From Poindextera sp963719975 (lineage in GTDB: Bacteria > Pseudomonadota > Alphaproteobacteria > Caulobacterales > Caulobacteraceae), in NCBI GenBank assembly GCA_963719975.1, contig CAVRED010000005.1, positions 248,001 through 312,000 on the forward strand: a stretch of DNA of 64,000 nt, given 5' to 3'. A program made the position numbers and the translations under genes. Position 1 is the first letter of the stretch. Each line of letters starts with the position of its first letter. Under the pieces are notes generated by a model, which saw only the letters and a list, made by a program, of their open reading frames with translations, ran no database searches and had not been told where the DNA came from. Below are positions 1 to 10,139 of the stretch, in pieces.

Positions 1-29
1 AAAAGGCGGTGTGTCGGCGCGCGCCGTGC

Positions 30-48
30 GCTATCGTCTACCGATAGC
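30..48. promoter_or_regulatory. Inverted repeat upstream of the amidohydrolase, possible operator
   Basis: A perfect 7-bp inverted repeat (GCTATCG, 5-nt spacer, CGATAGC) ends 16 bp before the GTG start at 65. Its size and position suit a repressor operator. No regulator gene is visible within the window edge, so the function is inference. Confidence 0.35.
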
Positions 49-64
49 AATCGGGAGAGAGCCT

Positions 65-1788
65 GTGCGGGATTTGATCATCCGGGGTGGAACCATCGTC
101 GACGGGACTGGGCGGCGCCCTACGTCGGCGACATCGCGATCGAGGGCGAGCGGATCGTCGAGGTGGGCAAGGTCACCGGAACGGCCAGGCGCGAGATCGA
201 CGCGACCGGCATGATCGTCACCCCCGGCTGGGTCGACATCCACACCCACTACGACGGCCAGGCGACCTGGGATGCGGTGATGGGCCCGTCCAGCTGGCAC
301 GGCGTCACCACCGCCATCATGGGCAACTGCGGCGTCGGTTTCGCGCCGGTGCGGGCCGACGCGCACGACTTCCTCATCGAACTGATGGAAGGCGTCGAAG
401 ACATCCCCGGCTCGGCGCTGGCCGAAGGCATCGACTGGAAGTGGGAGAGCTTCCCGGAATACCTCGACGCGCTGGAAGCCAAGCGGCGCACGATCGACGT
501 CGGCGTGCACGTACCGCACGCCTCGGTGCGCGCCTATGTGCTGGGCGAGCGCTGCAACACCGACTACGAGCCGAACACCGATGAGATCGCCCAGATGGCG
601 GCGTTGGTCCGCGAGGGCGTCGAGGCCGGCGCGCTCGGCTTCTCCACCTCGCGTACGCTCCTGCACAAGGACCTCAAGGGCGTGCACATGCCCGGCACCT
701 TCGCCGGCTCCGACGAGATGTTGGCCCTTGGGCTCTCGATGAAGGGGCTGAAGCACGGCGTCTTCGAAATGGTCTCCGACCACCTGGGCGACGACGACGA
801 GTGGATGTGGGTCAAGGGCTTCGCCCACGAGACCAACCTGCCGGTGACGCTGGTCGCCACCTCGGCCGGCGCCTACCAGGGCGACAAGATGTACAACATC
901 GCCGAGGAGGCGCTGAAGCACGGGATGGAGATTCGCCCGCAGATCGCGGGGCGGCCGACCGGCATCCTGCAAGGGCTGACGTCCAGCTTCCACGTCTTCT
1001 CCGGCCACCCGACCTATCGGCGCGACATCGCCCACCTGCCGCTGGCCGAGAAGGTGGCGATGATGCAGCGGCCCGACGTTCGCGCGGCGCTGCTTTCGGA
1101 AGAGAGCGCCATGCGCGGCGGCGCCATGGCCGACCCGAGCGAGCTGCTCTACCGGGTGTTCCCGCTGGGCGAGGTTCCGAACTACGAGCCCGACCGCGAG
1201 CAAAGCGTGGGCGGCATGGCCGACGCGGCCGGCGTGACGCCGATGGAGATGATGTACGACCTGCTCATCCGCGAGGGCGGGCGCGAGCTGTTCTATCAGC
1301 CGCTCGGCGGCTACTTCACCTACAACTTCGACTTCTTCCGCAAGAACATGCAGCACCCGAACGTGCTGTTCGGCCTCTCGGACGGCGGCGCCCACTGCGG
1401 CGTGATCGCCGACGCCGGCATGCCGACGTTCATCCTCACCCACTGGGCGCGCGACCGGGTGAAGGGCGAGAAGTTCCCGCTCGAGTTCCTGGTCCGCAAG
1501 CTGACCAGCGACACGGCCAAGGCCTACGGGCTGCATGACCGCGGCCAGCTGAAGCCGGGCCTCTTGGCCGACGTCAACGTCATCGACTTCGACAATCTGC
1601 GCCTGTTCCGTCCCGAGGCGGTCTACGACCTGCCGGCCGGCGGGCGCCGTCTCGTGCAGCGGGCCGAGGGCTACCGCTACACGGTGAAGTCCGGCGAAGT
1701 GACATTCGAGAACGGCGAACACACCGGCGCGCTGCCAGGCGGGCTGGTCCGTGGCGGCCGCGAAGCGGTGATCCTCGAGACCGCCTGA
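65..1788 (+). CDS. N-acyl-D-amino-acid deacylase-like amidohydrolase (frameshifted near 113)
   Basis: Metal-dependent hydrolase of the amidohydrolase superfamily, D-aminoacylase/dihydroorotase-like branch. Such enzymes deacylate N-acyl-D-amino acids or related amides in the cytoplasm. The N-terminus starts with the usual small beta-domain (RDLIIRGGTIVDGTG). It is followed by the HxH metal motif DIHTHYDG at about residue 58, NCGVGFAP with the characteristic metal-binding Cys at about 88, and DGGAHCG near 440. About 574 residues is normal for the family. The start is GTG 65; the reading frame changes around 113-117, since the first 16 codons lie in another frame than the rest. The stop is followed after 4 bp by the DUF1330 gene, suggesting co-transcription. 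The substrate is not predictable from sequence. Confidence 0.85.
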
Positions 1789-1792
1789 CAAG

Positions 1793-2089
1793 GTGGCGGG
1801 CTATCTGATCGCGGCGATCGACATCAAGGACCCTGAAGGGTTCGACGACTATCGCCGCCAGGTCTCGCCGATCATCGCGCGCTACGGCGGCCGCTACATC
1901 GTGCGCGGGGGCGCCGTCACGCCGCTCGAGGGAACGGCGCCGCAGCGGCGGCTGGTGGTCATCGAGTTCCCCAGCGTCGATGCGGCTCGCCAGTTCTATG
2001 CGTGCGAGGACTATGCGCCCGTCCTCAAGCTCCGCCTCGCCAGCGCCGAGACCGACGTCTTCCTGGTGGAAGGGTACGAAGGGGGCTAG
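1793..2089 (+). CDS. DUF1330 family protein
   Basis: A 98-residue intact protein with the compact alpha/beta-barrel pattern of DUF1330 (ferredoxin-like dimeric fold). The pattern runs from GYLIAAIDIKDPEGF at the N-terminus through a GGRYIVRGG turn to a C-terminal FLVEGY strand. GTG is the start, 4 bp after the amidohydrolase stop, so the two are probably one transcript. Family members have no established reaction and often accompany catabolic enzymes. Confidence 0.8.
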   Translation: MAGYLIAAIDIKDPEGFDDYRRQVSPIIARYGGRYIVRGGAVTPLEGTAPQRRLVVIEFPSVDAARQFYACEDYAPVLKLRLASAETDVFLVEGYEGG

Positions 2090-2101
2090 TGGCCCGGGGC
2101 C

Positions 2102-3074
2102 CTACCTTAGCCCCAGGCCGTCGATGCGGGTGACGAGGTCGGGGGGCAGGGGGCCGGCGCGTTCGGCGGCGAGGCACTGCTCCAGCTCCTGGCGGTTCTT
2201 TACGCCCAACACGACCGTGTCCACGCCGGCCATGCCCAGCGCATAGCGATGGGCGATGACGGCCGGATCCTCGCCAAGTTCGCGGCACAGGGCGCGGAAC
2301 GGCGCGGCGCGCTCGTAGTCCTGGGCGTCCGGGTTGTTCGGCGAGACCTCGCGGTCGATGGCTGAGGTCAGCGCGCCCGCCTGCACGGCGCGGATCCCCA
2401 TCACGCCGGCGCCCGCCGCCTTGGCCGCGGCGATGATCGCCCGCGGGGCCGCCGGCTCGACTGAAGTTCCGGATGCCGCCGGCGCTGTCGAGCAGGTTGG
2501 TGATCGCCTGCACGACATCGGGGACGGGCGCCTTGGTCAGGGCGTCATGGATGGCGGAGGGGACGCCGATGCCTGTGATGCCCCAGGCGCCGATGCGACC
2601 TTCCGCCTTCAGGCGCTGCATCGCCGGGATGACGCCGCCGACATAGGCCGACCAGGCGGTGGCGAACTGGTCGCGCTGGTCCTGGCGGCGCGCATAGACG
2701 TAGTCGTCGGCGCAGATGTTGGTGTGCAGGAAGTAGACGTCGACGCGCTGCAGCCGCATCGCCGCGAGGCTGGCTTCGAGCGAGGCCCGGATGCGGTCTT
2801 CGGCCTCGCCCGGCGGCGGCGTTCCCAGACGGCACTTGCTGGTGAACCGCACGCCCTCGGGCGGTCGCCCCTGGAAGGCCTCGGCGACCACCGCCTCGCA
2901 GTTCCGATAGAGCGGGGCGGTGTCGATCAGGTTGATCCCGGCGTCGGTGGCCGCGCGCAGGGTGGCGACCGCTTCGGCCTCGCTGGTCTCGCCCCAGAGC
3001 TGCCCGAGGCCGCCGCCGCCCAACGTGAGGCGGCTGACGGCGGGCAGGGGCCCCAACGCGTTGGTCTGCATCAT
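2102..3074 (-). CDS. Aldo/keto reductase (frameshifted near 2462)
   Basis: NAD(P)H-dependent (beta/alpha)8 oxidoreductase of the aldo/keto reductase superfamily, resembling the aldose/L-fucose dehydrogenase branch. The catalytic tetrad is visible: Asp and Tyr in DTAPLYRNCEA (about residues 50-60), Lys in FTSKCRLG (about 80) and His in YFLHTN (about 115). The C-terminal cofactor region (VVLGVKNRQELEQCL) is in a second frame. The frame changes after GGIRNF, and removing one base of the CG at about 2462 joins both parts. Total length is about 323 residues. It converges on the DUF1330 gene with a 12-bp gap. Confidence 0.82.
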
Positions 3075-3113
3075 CGCCTCCCTCTGGTTGGGGCGCTCGC
3101 CGGGCCTTCTCGT

Positions 3114-3484
3114 TCAGCCCGGGCGGTGCAGGGCGCAGATCTTGTTGCCGTCCGGGTCGCGCAGGTAGGCGAGGTAGAGCCCGTTCTGGCGCTGCCCGGG
3201 CGGATCTTCGATCGCGGTCCCGCCGTTGGCCAGGCCGGTGGCGTGCCAGGCGTTCGCCTGCGCCTCGGACGCGGCGGCGAAGCCCGACGGTGCCGCCGTT
3301 GGCGTGGGTGGCCGGCTTGCCCGTCGATCGGCAGCGTCACGGCGAAGGTGCCGGTCGGCGTACGATAGAAGACCCGGTGGCGATCGACCCGGCCTGGCGG
3401 CACGCCCAGCGTGCCCAGCACCGCGTCGTAGAAGGACTTGGCGCGATCCAAGTCATTGGTTCCGATCATGATATGCGAAAACAT
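3114..3484 (-). CDS. VOC (glyoxalase/dioxygenase fold) protein (two frameshifts near 3297-3315)
   Basis: Small vicinal-oxygen-chelate protein of about 123 residues. It begins MFSHIMIGTNDLDRAKSFYD, the classic first beta-alpha motif with a metal-site His. It ends with a YLAYLRDPDGNKICALHRP-like strand that carries the usual DPDGN turn. Two frame changes lie around GQAATHANGG and TVGFAAAS; both are repaired by dropping one base of a CG. It lies just upstream of the aldo/keto reductase on the same strand (39-bp gap), so they may be co-transcribed. Whether it is a lyase or a binding protein cannot be told. Confidence 0.75.
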
Positions 3485-3639
3485 GCTGGGTTTTCCTCCA
3501 TGCGGCCGGTGCGCCCCGGCTGGGCGGGCCGACGCTTCAACCTGTGCGAAGCGTTGCAGATGAAGGAAGAACGCGCTCATGACAATCCTCGCCGCGCCAG
3601 CCAAGGCTTGCCGGCGCGGGATCACGCGTGAGGACGTGC

Positions 3640-4846
3640 ATGCAGGCCAGGCTTGGCGCCGAGAACACCGGCGCGCTCAAGGACCTTCGGGTCATCGAGA
3701 TGGGGACGCTGATCGCCGGCCCGTTCTGCGGCCAGCTGATGGGCGACATGGGCGCCGAGGTGATCAAGATCGAGCCGCCGGGCGCGGGCGACCCCATGCG
3801 CGTCTGGGGCCGCGGCGAGCCGGTGTGGTGGGAGGTGATCGCGCGCAACAAGAAGTCGGTCTCGATCAATCTGCGCGTCCCGGAGGGCCAGGCGCTGGCG
3901 CGGCGGCTGATCGCCAAGGCCGACATCCTGATCGAGAACTTCCGGCCCGGCGCGCTCGAGGGGTGGAACCTCGGGCCCGAGGATCTGCGCCGCGAGAACC
4001 CGCGGTCTCATCGTCGTTCGCATGTCCGGCTACGGCCAGACCGGGCCCTATTCCAGCCGCACCGGCTTCGGCGGGATCGGCGAGGCGATGGGCGGCTGGC
4101 GCGCCATCGTCGGCGAGCCGGACCGGCCGCCGTCGCGCATGGGCGTCTCGATCGGCGACAGCCTGGCGGCGACCTACGGCTGCATGGGCGCGCTGGCGGC
4201 GCTGCACCACCGCGAGAAGACCGGTGAAGGACAGGTGGTGGATTCGGCTCTCTACGAGGCGGTGCTGCAGGTGATGGAGAGCCTGATCCCGGAGTATTCG
4301 GTCGCCGGCATCGTTCGCGAGCGCTCGGGCGCCGTCCTGCCGGGCATCGCCCCCTCGAACGTCTATCGCTGCAAGGACGGCGAATACATGATCGGGGCCA
4401 ACAACGACGCCATCTTCGCTCGCTTCGCCGAGGCGATGGGCCGCCCGGACCTGGCTAGGGACGAGCGCTATCGAACCCATCCGGCGCGCGGCGTGCGCCA
4501 GGTGGAGCTCGACCAACTGATCGAGGCGTGGACCTCGACCCTGAGCGTGGACGAGGTCGAGGCGCTAATGCTCGAGCACGCGGTGCCGGCGGGCCGCGTC
4601 TACCGCGGCCCGGAAATGGTGGCCGACCCCCACTTCGCCGCCCGCGAGGCGATCGTCGAGGTGCCGCACCCGCGCTGGCGGGGCCTGACGATGCAGAACG
4701 TCATGCCAAAGCTCTCCGAGACCCCCGGCGCCATCCGCTCGATCGCCCCCCAGAGCGTCGGCGAACACAACGCCGAAGTGCTGGGCGGTTTGCTTGGCAT
4801 CGACGAGGCGGAGCGGAAGCACCTGACGGACGCGGGGGTGATCTGA
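3640..4846 (+). CDS. CaiB/BaiF (class III) CoA-transferase (frameshifted near 4003)
   Basis: Family III CoA-transferase, moving CoA between carboxylic acids in the cytoplasm. About 400 residues, normal length. Recognisable motifs are DLRVIEMGTLIAGPFCGQ at the N-terminus, GAEVIKIEPPG at about 50, RNKKSVSINL at about 75 and SGYGQTGPY at about 130. The C-terminal segment around GVPAGRV-like AVPAGRVYRGPEM is also visible. The frame changes after RRENP; one base of the CG at 4003 must go. The start could be GTG 3628 or ATG 3640; I took the ATG. Divergent from the VOC gene. Substrate unknown. Confidence 0.87.
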
Positions 4847-4878
4847 CCACGCCTGCCGAACCGGACTCGATCGAGGCG

Positions 4879-5094
4879 ATGACGGCGCTCGAAGCCCGCG
4901 CCGAGGCCGCCTACGCCGCCATGTACGACGCCCGCTTTCCGAGCGTGGCGAAGGACTTCAGAGATGACGCCTGCGGCCTGCTCTACCAGGCCATCCGCAT
5001 GGCCGACGCGTTGGGGCTGGCAAAGGAGGCCGCGCGGTTGGGCGCGCAGGTCGCGCACATCCGCGACGTTTGGGACAGTCAGTTCCGGTTTTAG
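4879..5094 (+). CDS. Small hypothetical protein, predicted helical
   Basis: About 71 residues from ATG 4879, rich in Ala, Glu and Arg, with long amphipathic helices (MTALEARAEAAYAAMYDAR at the start) and an aromatic C-terminus (WDSQFRF). The frame stays open upstream into the CoA-transferase 3' end, so the exact start is uncertain. No family is recognised. It follows the CoA-transferase on the same strand by about 30 bp and may be translated from the same transcript. Confidence 0.5.
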   Translation: MTALEARAEAAYAAMYDARFPSVAKDFRDDACGLLYQAIRMADALGLAKEAARLGAQVAHIRDVWDSQFRF

Positions 5095-5170
5095 GGCGCG
5101 TCGAGATCGGGCGATGGCGCGCCAATCTGCGAGGCAGCGGAAGGCGCCTCCGGCAAGGTTTCAACGTGCT

Positions 5171-7208
5171 CTAAGCCGAGACGCGGCGTTCGTCGCCGTG
5201 GGCTTTGACGATGTCGTCGGCGAGGCGGCCGCTGATTTCGGCGAGGTGGTCGAAGGCGAATTCGAACGAGCCCAACCCTTGCGAGAGCGAGCGCAGCTCG
5301 CCGATCAGGCCGTAGCGCTCGGCCTTCGGCAGGTAGGCTTCCACCGTGTCCCACCCCTTCCAGTCCTCGCGGGGCTGGAAGCCCAGCACCTGGCCGCGCT
5401 TGGCCGAGAGGAGCGAGGTCACGCTCGAGGTGCAGCTCGTTGGCACCTGGATGGTCACCCGCTCGATCGGCTCGAGCAGGTGCGAGGCGCAGCGGCGCAG
5501 CCCCTCGTCCATCGCCGCCCGCCCGGCCAGCCGGAAGGCCATTTCGGATGAGTTCGACGGGGTGGTAGCCGCCGTCGGTCAACGTCACGGCGACATCGAC
5601 CACCGGGAAGCCGAGAGGCCCCTTGCCCATGGCGTCGCGCACCCCTTGCTCGACGGCGGGGATCCACTGCCGGGGCACGACGCCGCCGGTGATGCGCTGG
5701 TTGAAGGCGAAGCCGGAGCCGCGCGGCTGCGCCTTGATCTCGATGGTGACGTCGCCGAACTGGCCGTGGCCGCCGGTCTGCTTCTTGTGCCGGGCGTGCT
5801 GGGTGACGCCGCCGGAGACGGTCTCGAGGTACGGCGTGGTTGGCGGCGTGGCGGCGACGTCGACGCCGAAGCGGCGCTTGAGCCGCTCGAGCGTGAGCTG
5901 CAAGTGCGTCTCGCTCTGGCCGCTGAGCAGGCTCTGGTGGGTCTCGGCCTCCTGGGTCAGGCTGAGCGCCGGGTCCTCCTCGATCAGCCTGGCCAGTGCG
6001 CTCGACAGCTTGACGTCGTCCTGGCGCGCCTTGGCCGAGATCGCCAGGCTGTAGGCCGGCGTCCGCCGCACCACGACGCCGTCGATGTCCTGCGCGCGTT
6101 CCGCTCAGTGAAAGGAATTGCCCGGCTTTCGCCTGCTCGATCTTGGCGATCGCGATGACGTCGCCGCTCAGGGCCTGGTTGATCCGATTGAGCGCCCCGC
6201 CCTGCACCGAGAAAAGCCCGCCGGCGCGGTTCTTCGTTCCATCGGGCAGGACGAAGTCGGCGCCGTCCGCGATGGCGCTCCCGAGGATGCGGGCGTAGGC
6301 GAGCTTGCCCGCCTGGCCGGCGTAGCTGGTCTTGAACACGTAGGCGCCCGGTCCTTCGGCGCCGAGGCGCTCGGCGACGGCGGTCGGCGCCGCCACGTCG
6401 TGGCGGATCGCCTTCAGCAGCCGGCGCACGCCGAACCCCTTCTGCGCGTCGCCGAACAGCACCGGCGCGACCAGGACTTCGTTCAGGTCGCGGACCAGGT
6501 CGGAGAACACCAGCGCCAGGTCCGGCGTCTCGTCAGAGAGGAGCTTCTCCATCAGCTCGTCGTCGAAATCGGCCAGTTGCTCCAGCATGTGGAAGCGCGC
6601 TTCGGCGACCTCGTCGGCAAGCTCGGGCGGGGGCGGCACGCGCTCGGACGGCTGGCCCTCGTGGTAGGCGAACGCCCGCTCCAGCGCGAGGTCGAGGTAG
6701 CCGGTGACGTGATCGCCGCTGCGGATCGGCAGCTGCCGGGCGACGACCGGGACGCTGCTCACTGTGGACAGGGCCGCGATCAGATCCGTTAGGCGCCCTG
6801 CGCCTGGTCGATCTTGTTGACGAAGATCATGCGCGGGATGCCCAGCCGCTCGAGCTCGCGCAGGGTGGGCTGCAAGAGGACCGCCTTGGCCGGGTCGGGA
6901 TCGGCGACGACGATGGCGAGGTCCACGGCGGGGAGCGCGAAGTCCCCATCGGCGGCGAAGTCGACGGCGCCGGGACAGTCGATCACGGCGTAGCGGTCGT
7001 CCATGTACTCGAAACCGGCGACGTTGATCTCGACCGAGTGTCCCCGCGCCTTCGCCTCGACGCTGGCGTCCCCAATCGTGGCCCGCGCCCCGGCGCGCCT
7101 TGCGCCCGCGCCGCCCGCAACCAGGGCTTCCATCAAGGTGGTCTTGCCGACGCCCGTCGGCCCGACCAAGGCCACGGCGCGCACGACGCCAGGGGTATGA
7201 GCTGTCAT
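5171..7208 (-). CDS. Elongation factor G-like GTPase (several frameshifts)
   Basis: Translation-factor GTPase of the EF-G-like (second-copy) family rather than canonical FusA. P-loop GPTGVGKTT is at residues 16-24 and the G4 motif NKID is near 138. In the G3 motif, canonical DTPGH is replaced by DCPGA, so the catalytic His position holds Ala, a trait of this paralogue group. Domain IV (TGGHGQFGDVTIEI) and domain V (KRGQVLGF) follow. The start ATG 7208 gives about 678 residues. Breaks lie near 6790, 6102 and 5553; each has continuous EF-G-like sequence on both sides. It is not in a str operon here. It may assist translation or ribosome recycling, but the role is inference. Confidence 0.88.
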
Positions 7209-7439
7209 CGGCGGGCTCCCGTTTTGTCTTTGCCAGGTCAGCGGGCCATGGGCGCCCGCCGGGCGTCCAGCCATGCTCCACCCGCAGAAACGCGCGCGCA
7301 AGAGGGGCTTTGCGCCCCCGGGACGATGAACCACGGCCGAACGCCGATGCGGCGATAGGTTCAGAGTGTTCACCCTACGAAGGGTAGATTGATGGTCGTG
7401 CGTTAGCTGTCTCGCGCGACGTGGAGGTGGGTCGAGGCG

Positions 7440-8054
7440 GTGGCTTTGGCATCGTCAGGGCTCGCGGCGCCCTTCGCCGCGGAGGAACGGCCGCCGTCCG
7501 ACGGTGAGCTGATGGCCGCGGTCGCGCGCGGGGACGCGCTGGCGTTCCGCGAGGTCGTTCAGCGCCACACGCCGGCAGTCTACCGGTATGCCTATCGGTT
7601 CACTGGCCATCCGAGCGAGGCGGAGGACGTGGTCCAGGACGTTTTCGTGAAGGTTTGGGCCCGCGCCGGCGACTGGCGCGAGGGGCAGGGCGCGCTCGGC
7701 GCCTGGCTCAGGCGCGTGACCACCAACCTTTGCATCGACCGCAAGCGCCGGGGGCGCCGCATCGTCGATGTCCCGCCGCCGGAGCAGGCCGATCCCGCGC
7801 CGGGCGCCGACGAGGCGGCCAACGCCAATCGTCTCGCGAAGGTTGCTGGCGACGCGGTCGCACGGCTGCCCGAGCGGCAGCGGGCCGCGATCGTCCTGAC
7901 CTACTTCGAGGATCTGCCCAACGCCGATGCGGCCGATGCGATGCAGATGAATCTCAAGGCCTTCGAGTCGCTGCTGGTCCGCGCCAGGGCCGCTCTCGCC
8001 AAGCTCGTGGCCGCCGCCGGCGTCACCGCCGCCGACCTGGGGAGCGCGCCATGA
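7440..8054 (+). CDS. ECF-type RNA polymerase sigma factor
   Basis: Intact 204-residue sigma-70 family factor of ECF type. Region 2 (FREVVQRHTPAVYRYAYRF, then EAEDVVQDVFVKVW) is at about residues 37-80. Region 4 (VARLPERQRAAIVLTYFED and the helix-turn-helix to LLVRARAAL) is at about 140-190. The start is GTG 7440. Its stop overlaps the next gene by 4 bp (ATGA), the usual arrangement for a sigma factor and its antagonist. I could not see a convincing GGAAC-type autoregulated promoter in the 230 bp upstream. Confidence 0.9.
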   Translation: MALASSGLAAPFAAEERPPSDGELMAAVARGDALAFREVVQRHTPAVYRYAYRFTGHPSEAEDVVQDVFVKVWARAGDWREGQGALGAWLRRVTTNLCIDRKRRGRRIVDVPPPEQADPAPGADEAANANRLAKVAGDAVARLPERQRAAIVLTYFEDLPNADAADAMQMNLKAFESLLVRARAALAKLVAAAGVTAADLGSAP

Positions 8055-9027
8055 CCCGCCGCCCGGCTCTTCTCGGCGACGCCGACCTCGCCCGCCTGCT
8101 GCGCCACGTTCCGCAACCCCCGGCGCCCCGCGTCGACCTGGCCGAGCGGGTGGCCGCCGCGGCCATCGCGGCGGGAAACACCGGCGGCGCGGCCGCGCCC
8201 GCCGCCGCCGGGCCGGCCGGCCGCTCTGGTGGGCGATCGCCGTCATTGGCGTTGCGGGCGCGGTCACGGCCGCCGCCGCGAACGGCGGCCGCTTCGAGCT
8301 CGCCAAAGTGCTGGAATGGCCGCAAGCGGTCATCCGCGCCGCCGGTTGGGCCCCGCGCCACGCCCACGGCCCCGCTGTCGTGCGCCTGGCAAGGCCTGCT
8401 GCGCTGCCGGTCGTCCGCGTCGCGGCCGCGCCACCGAGCGAGCCGCTCGACCGACGGCGCCGCTTGCGTTTGCGCCGCGACCGCAGGCGCCGTTCGTCGC
8501 GCCAAGGGTTGCGCCGCGGCCGTTCGTCGTGCCGCCGCGGGCCCCGCGTATCGGGCGCGGTCCGAGCATCGCCCACGCGCTGGTCGCCCGGCGCGGTCCG
8601 GATGTGCATCCGATCCGGGCGGCGAGACCGGAGCTCCGCCCCGAAGTCGCGTTCAAGGGCGCCGACCGCCGGCCTGAACGCCCCGAGCTCGCGATCCCGC
8701 GGTGCGTCCCGCGGAGCGGTCTGCGGCCGCGGACCGGCCGATCGCGGATCGGCCAATCGCGGACGTTGAGCGGCCGAAGGACGATGCGTTCCGCTTCCAC
8801 GACGCTGACGAGTTCGCCCGGCGCCAGGAGGCGGCGCGGCGCGATTGGCGAGGGCAGCCGGCCGATCAGCGACCGCTGGCCGCGATGCAACGCGATCAGC
8901 GCCATCCGTGGGCGGGCGCCGACCAGGCCAGCATCGCTGGCAGAAGGAGCCCGCCTGGCGGCAGCGGTCCGACAGCAGGCCGCAGCACCCCTTCCATCCG
9001 CATTCTCCCCGCGGTCGCCGCGGCTGA
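8051..9027 (+). CDS. Putative membrane-anchored anti-sigma-like protein with Arg/Pro-rich tail (frameshifted)
   Basis: The ATG overlaps the sigma-factor stop. The N-terminal approximately 60 residues (MTRRPALLGDADLARLLRHV) would be cytoplasmic. One hydrophobic helix (LWWAIAVIGVAGAVTAA) follows, then an unusual tail of about 240 residues made of Arg, Pro, Ala and His, with a DRPIADRPIAD repeat and an RRQEAARRDWRGQ segment. At least four frame changes (near 8215, 8450, 8702 and 8920) make the tail sequence approximate. Position and topology suggest an anti-sigma factor or periplasmic sensor partner. No zinc-binding ZAS motif is seen, so this is inference. Confidence 0.55.
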
Positions 9028-9040
9028 GCCGAAAAGGAAA

Positions 9041-9068
9041 CCCCTCCTCCGGGGGGCCGGAGGAGGGG
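9041..9068 (-). terminator. Hairpin terminator between convergent genes
   Basis: Perfect 10-bp stem (CCCCTCCTCC / GGAGGAGGGG) with an 8-nt GC loop. On the minus strand it is followed by TTTCCTTTTC, so it mainly fits termination of the small exported-protein gene. It may also stop the sigma/anti-sigma transcript. Confidence 0.7.
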
Positions 9069-9099
9069 CGAAGTTGCGCGTCGGGAAGGGTGGCGCGGT

Positions 9100-9433
9100 T
9101 TAGTGGCGCTCGTCGTAGATCTGTTCGCTGATCGCGTTCTCCTGCTGGTTCAGCGAGCGCTGGTCGGCCTTGGTGATGTGGCCGTTGTCGAAGCTCGCCA
9201 TGTTGCGCTCTTCGAGTCTCAGGCTGTGGTCCTCGCGCGCCAGACTCTGGGCCTCGCTCTGCGAGAGCTGGCCGTCATGCAGGCCGGCGGCGATGCGGTC
9301 GTGCTGGTTCTCCAGCCGGGAATTGACCTCGACGCGGCGGGGATGTGAACCGCGCCAGCCGCCGGCGTTGGCCGCGGTGGCGGCGACGCTGACGATGGCG
9401 ATCAGGGCGGCGGCTTTGGTGACTCTGTTCACT
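9100..9433 (-). CDS. Small exported helical protein
   Basis: Intact 110-residue protein from GTG 9433. The signal peptide (RVTKAAALIAIVSVAATAANA) should be cleaved after ANA. The mature part is two similar helical units, NQHDRIAAGLHDGQLSQSEA and then NGHITKADQRSLNQQ, ending ISEQIYDERH. The D-G-L-S/T-x-x-E spacing resembles degenerate EF-hand-like repeats seen in small periplasmic proteins of Proteobacteria. No enzymatic residues. It sits tail to tail with the sigma operon and could be an envelope-stress effector, which is inference only. Confidence 0.75.
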
Positions 9434-9536
9434 GGGGGGCTCCTTCGTCGGGCGCCGGGGGCGGCGCTTTCGCTGGGTTGCCCACGCTTAACGGCCGGTC
9501 CCGCGCCCGCCCTTCGGGGCCGCGCGACGGTGGATT

Positions 9537-10026
9537 TCAGGCGCTCGTGACGCGCTCGGCGGTCCAGGCGTCGAGGATCGCCCGCGCGCGGTTGCGCGCC
9601 GGGGCCATGGCTGAGTCGTGGTTCGGCCGCTTGGCGGTCAGCTCGACCACGTAGCCGTTCGGGTCGCGGAAGTAGATGGAGTCGATGAAGCCGTGGTCGG
9701 AGATTCCGCGGGTCTCCATGCCGGCCGCCTTGCCCTTGGCGAACATCTCGGCGAGCGCCTCGAGGGGTCACCTCGAGCGCGATGTGCAGGTCGAAGTCAT
9801 GCTGGCTCTTGAACGCGAAGGGCATGTCCGGGGCCTCGAAGAAGGCCAGGAACGAGCCGTCGTCCATGCGGTAGAAGGTGTGCAGGACCTTGGTCTTGCG
9901 CCCGCTCTTGGTCTCTTGGATCACCAGCGACCCGGCGAGCGGCAGGCCGAGGAAGTCCTCGTAGAAGGCGCGGGTGGTTTCGGAATCCCGGCAGCGGTAG
10001 GCGTTGTGGTGCAGGCCCTTGATCAT
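9537..10026 (-). CDS. VOC family protein (frameshifted near 9766)
   Basis: Extradiol-dioxygenase/glyoxalase-fold protein of about 163 residues. The N-terminal unit has MIKGLHHNAYRCRDSETTRAFY with the metal His. A second His lies in DFDLHIALEV and a catalytic-type Glu in the C-terminal YFRDPNGYVVELTA. The frame changes between LHIALEVT and EALAEMF; dropping one base of the CG at 9766 joins them. Another ATG 9 bp upstream (10035) is also possible. Monocistronic and divergent from the aldolase gene. Confidence 0.82.
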
Positions 10027-10139
10027 GCCCGCCATGGTCGCACGGAAGCCGGCCGCCGGGCAATCGCGCCGCCGGCCGTGGCCCGCGCCGCGGCCGCGAT
10101 GTATCAAGCACACGAAAGCTTGAGAGAGGGGTCGCGACG

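Noticed and set aside
31..1791. 586-codon open frame antisense to the amidohydrolase, and similar long antisense frames (22867-24783, 37697-39190, 2334-3368)
   Set aside because: They lie opposite well-supported genes, show His/Arg/Gly/Val-rich composition typical of GC-rich antisense frames, and carry no domain motifs.
8702..9103. Extension of the anti-sigma-like protein to TAG 9103
   Set aside because: That frame runs through the terminator hairpin at 9041-9068. The neighbouring frame ending at TGA 9027 keeps the same His/Arg/Gln-rich composition and stops before the hairpin.
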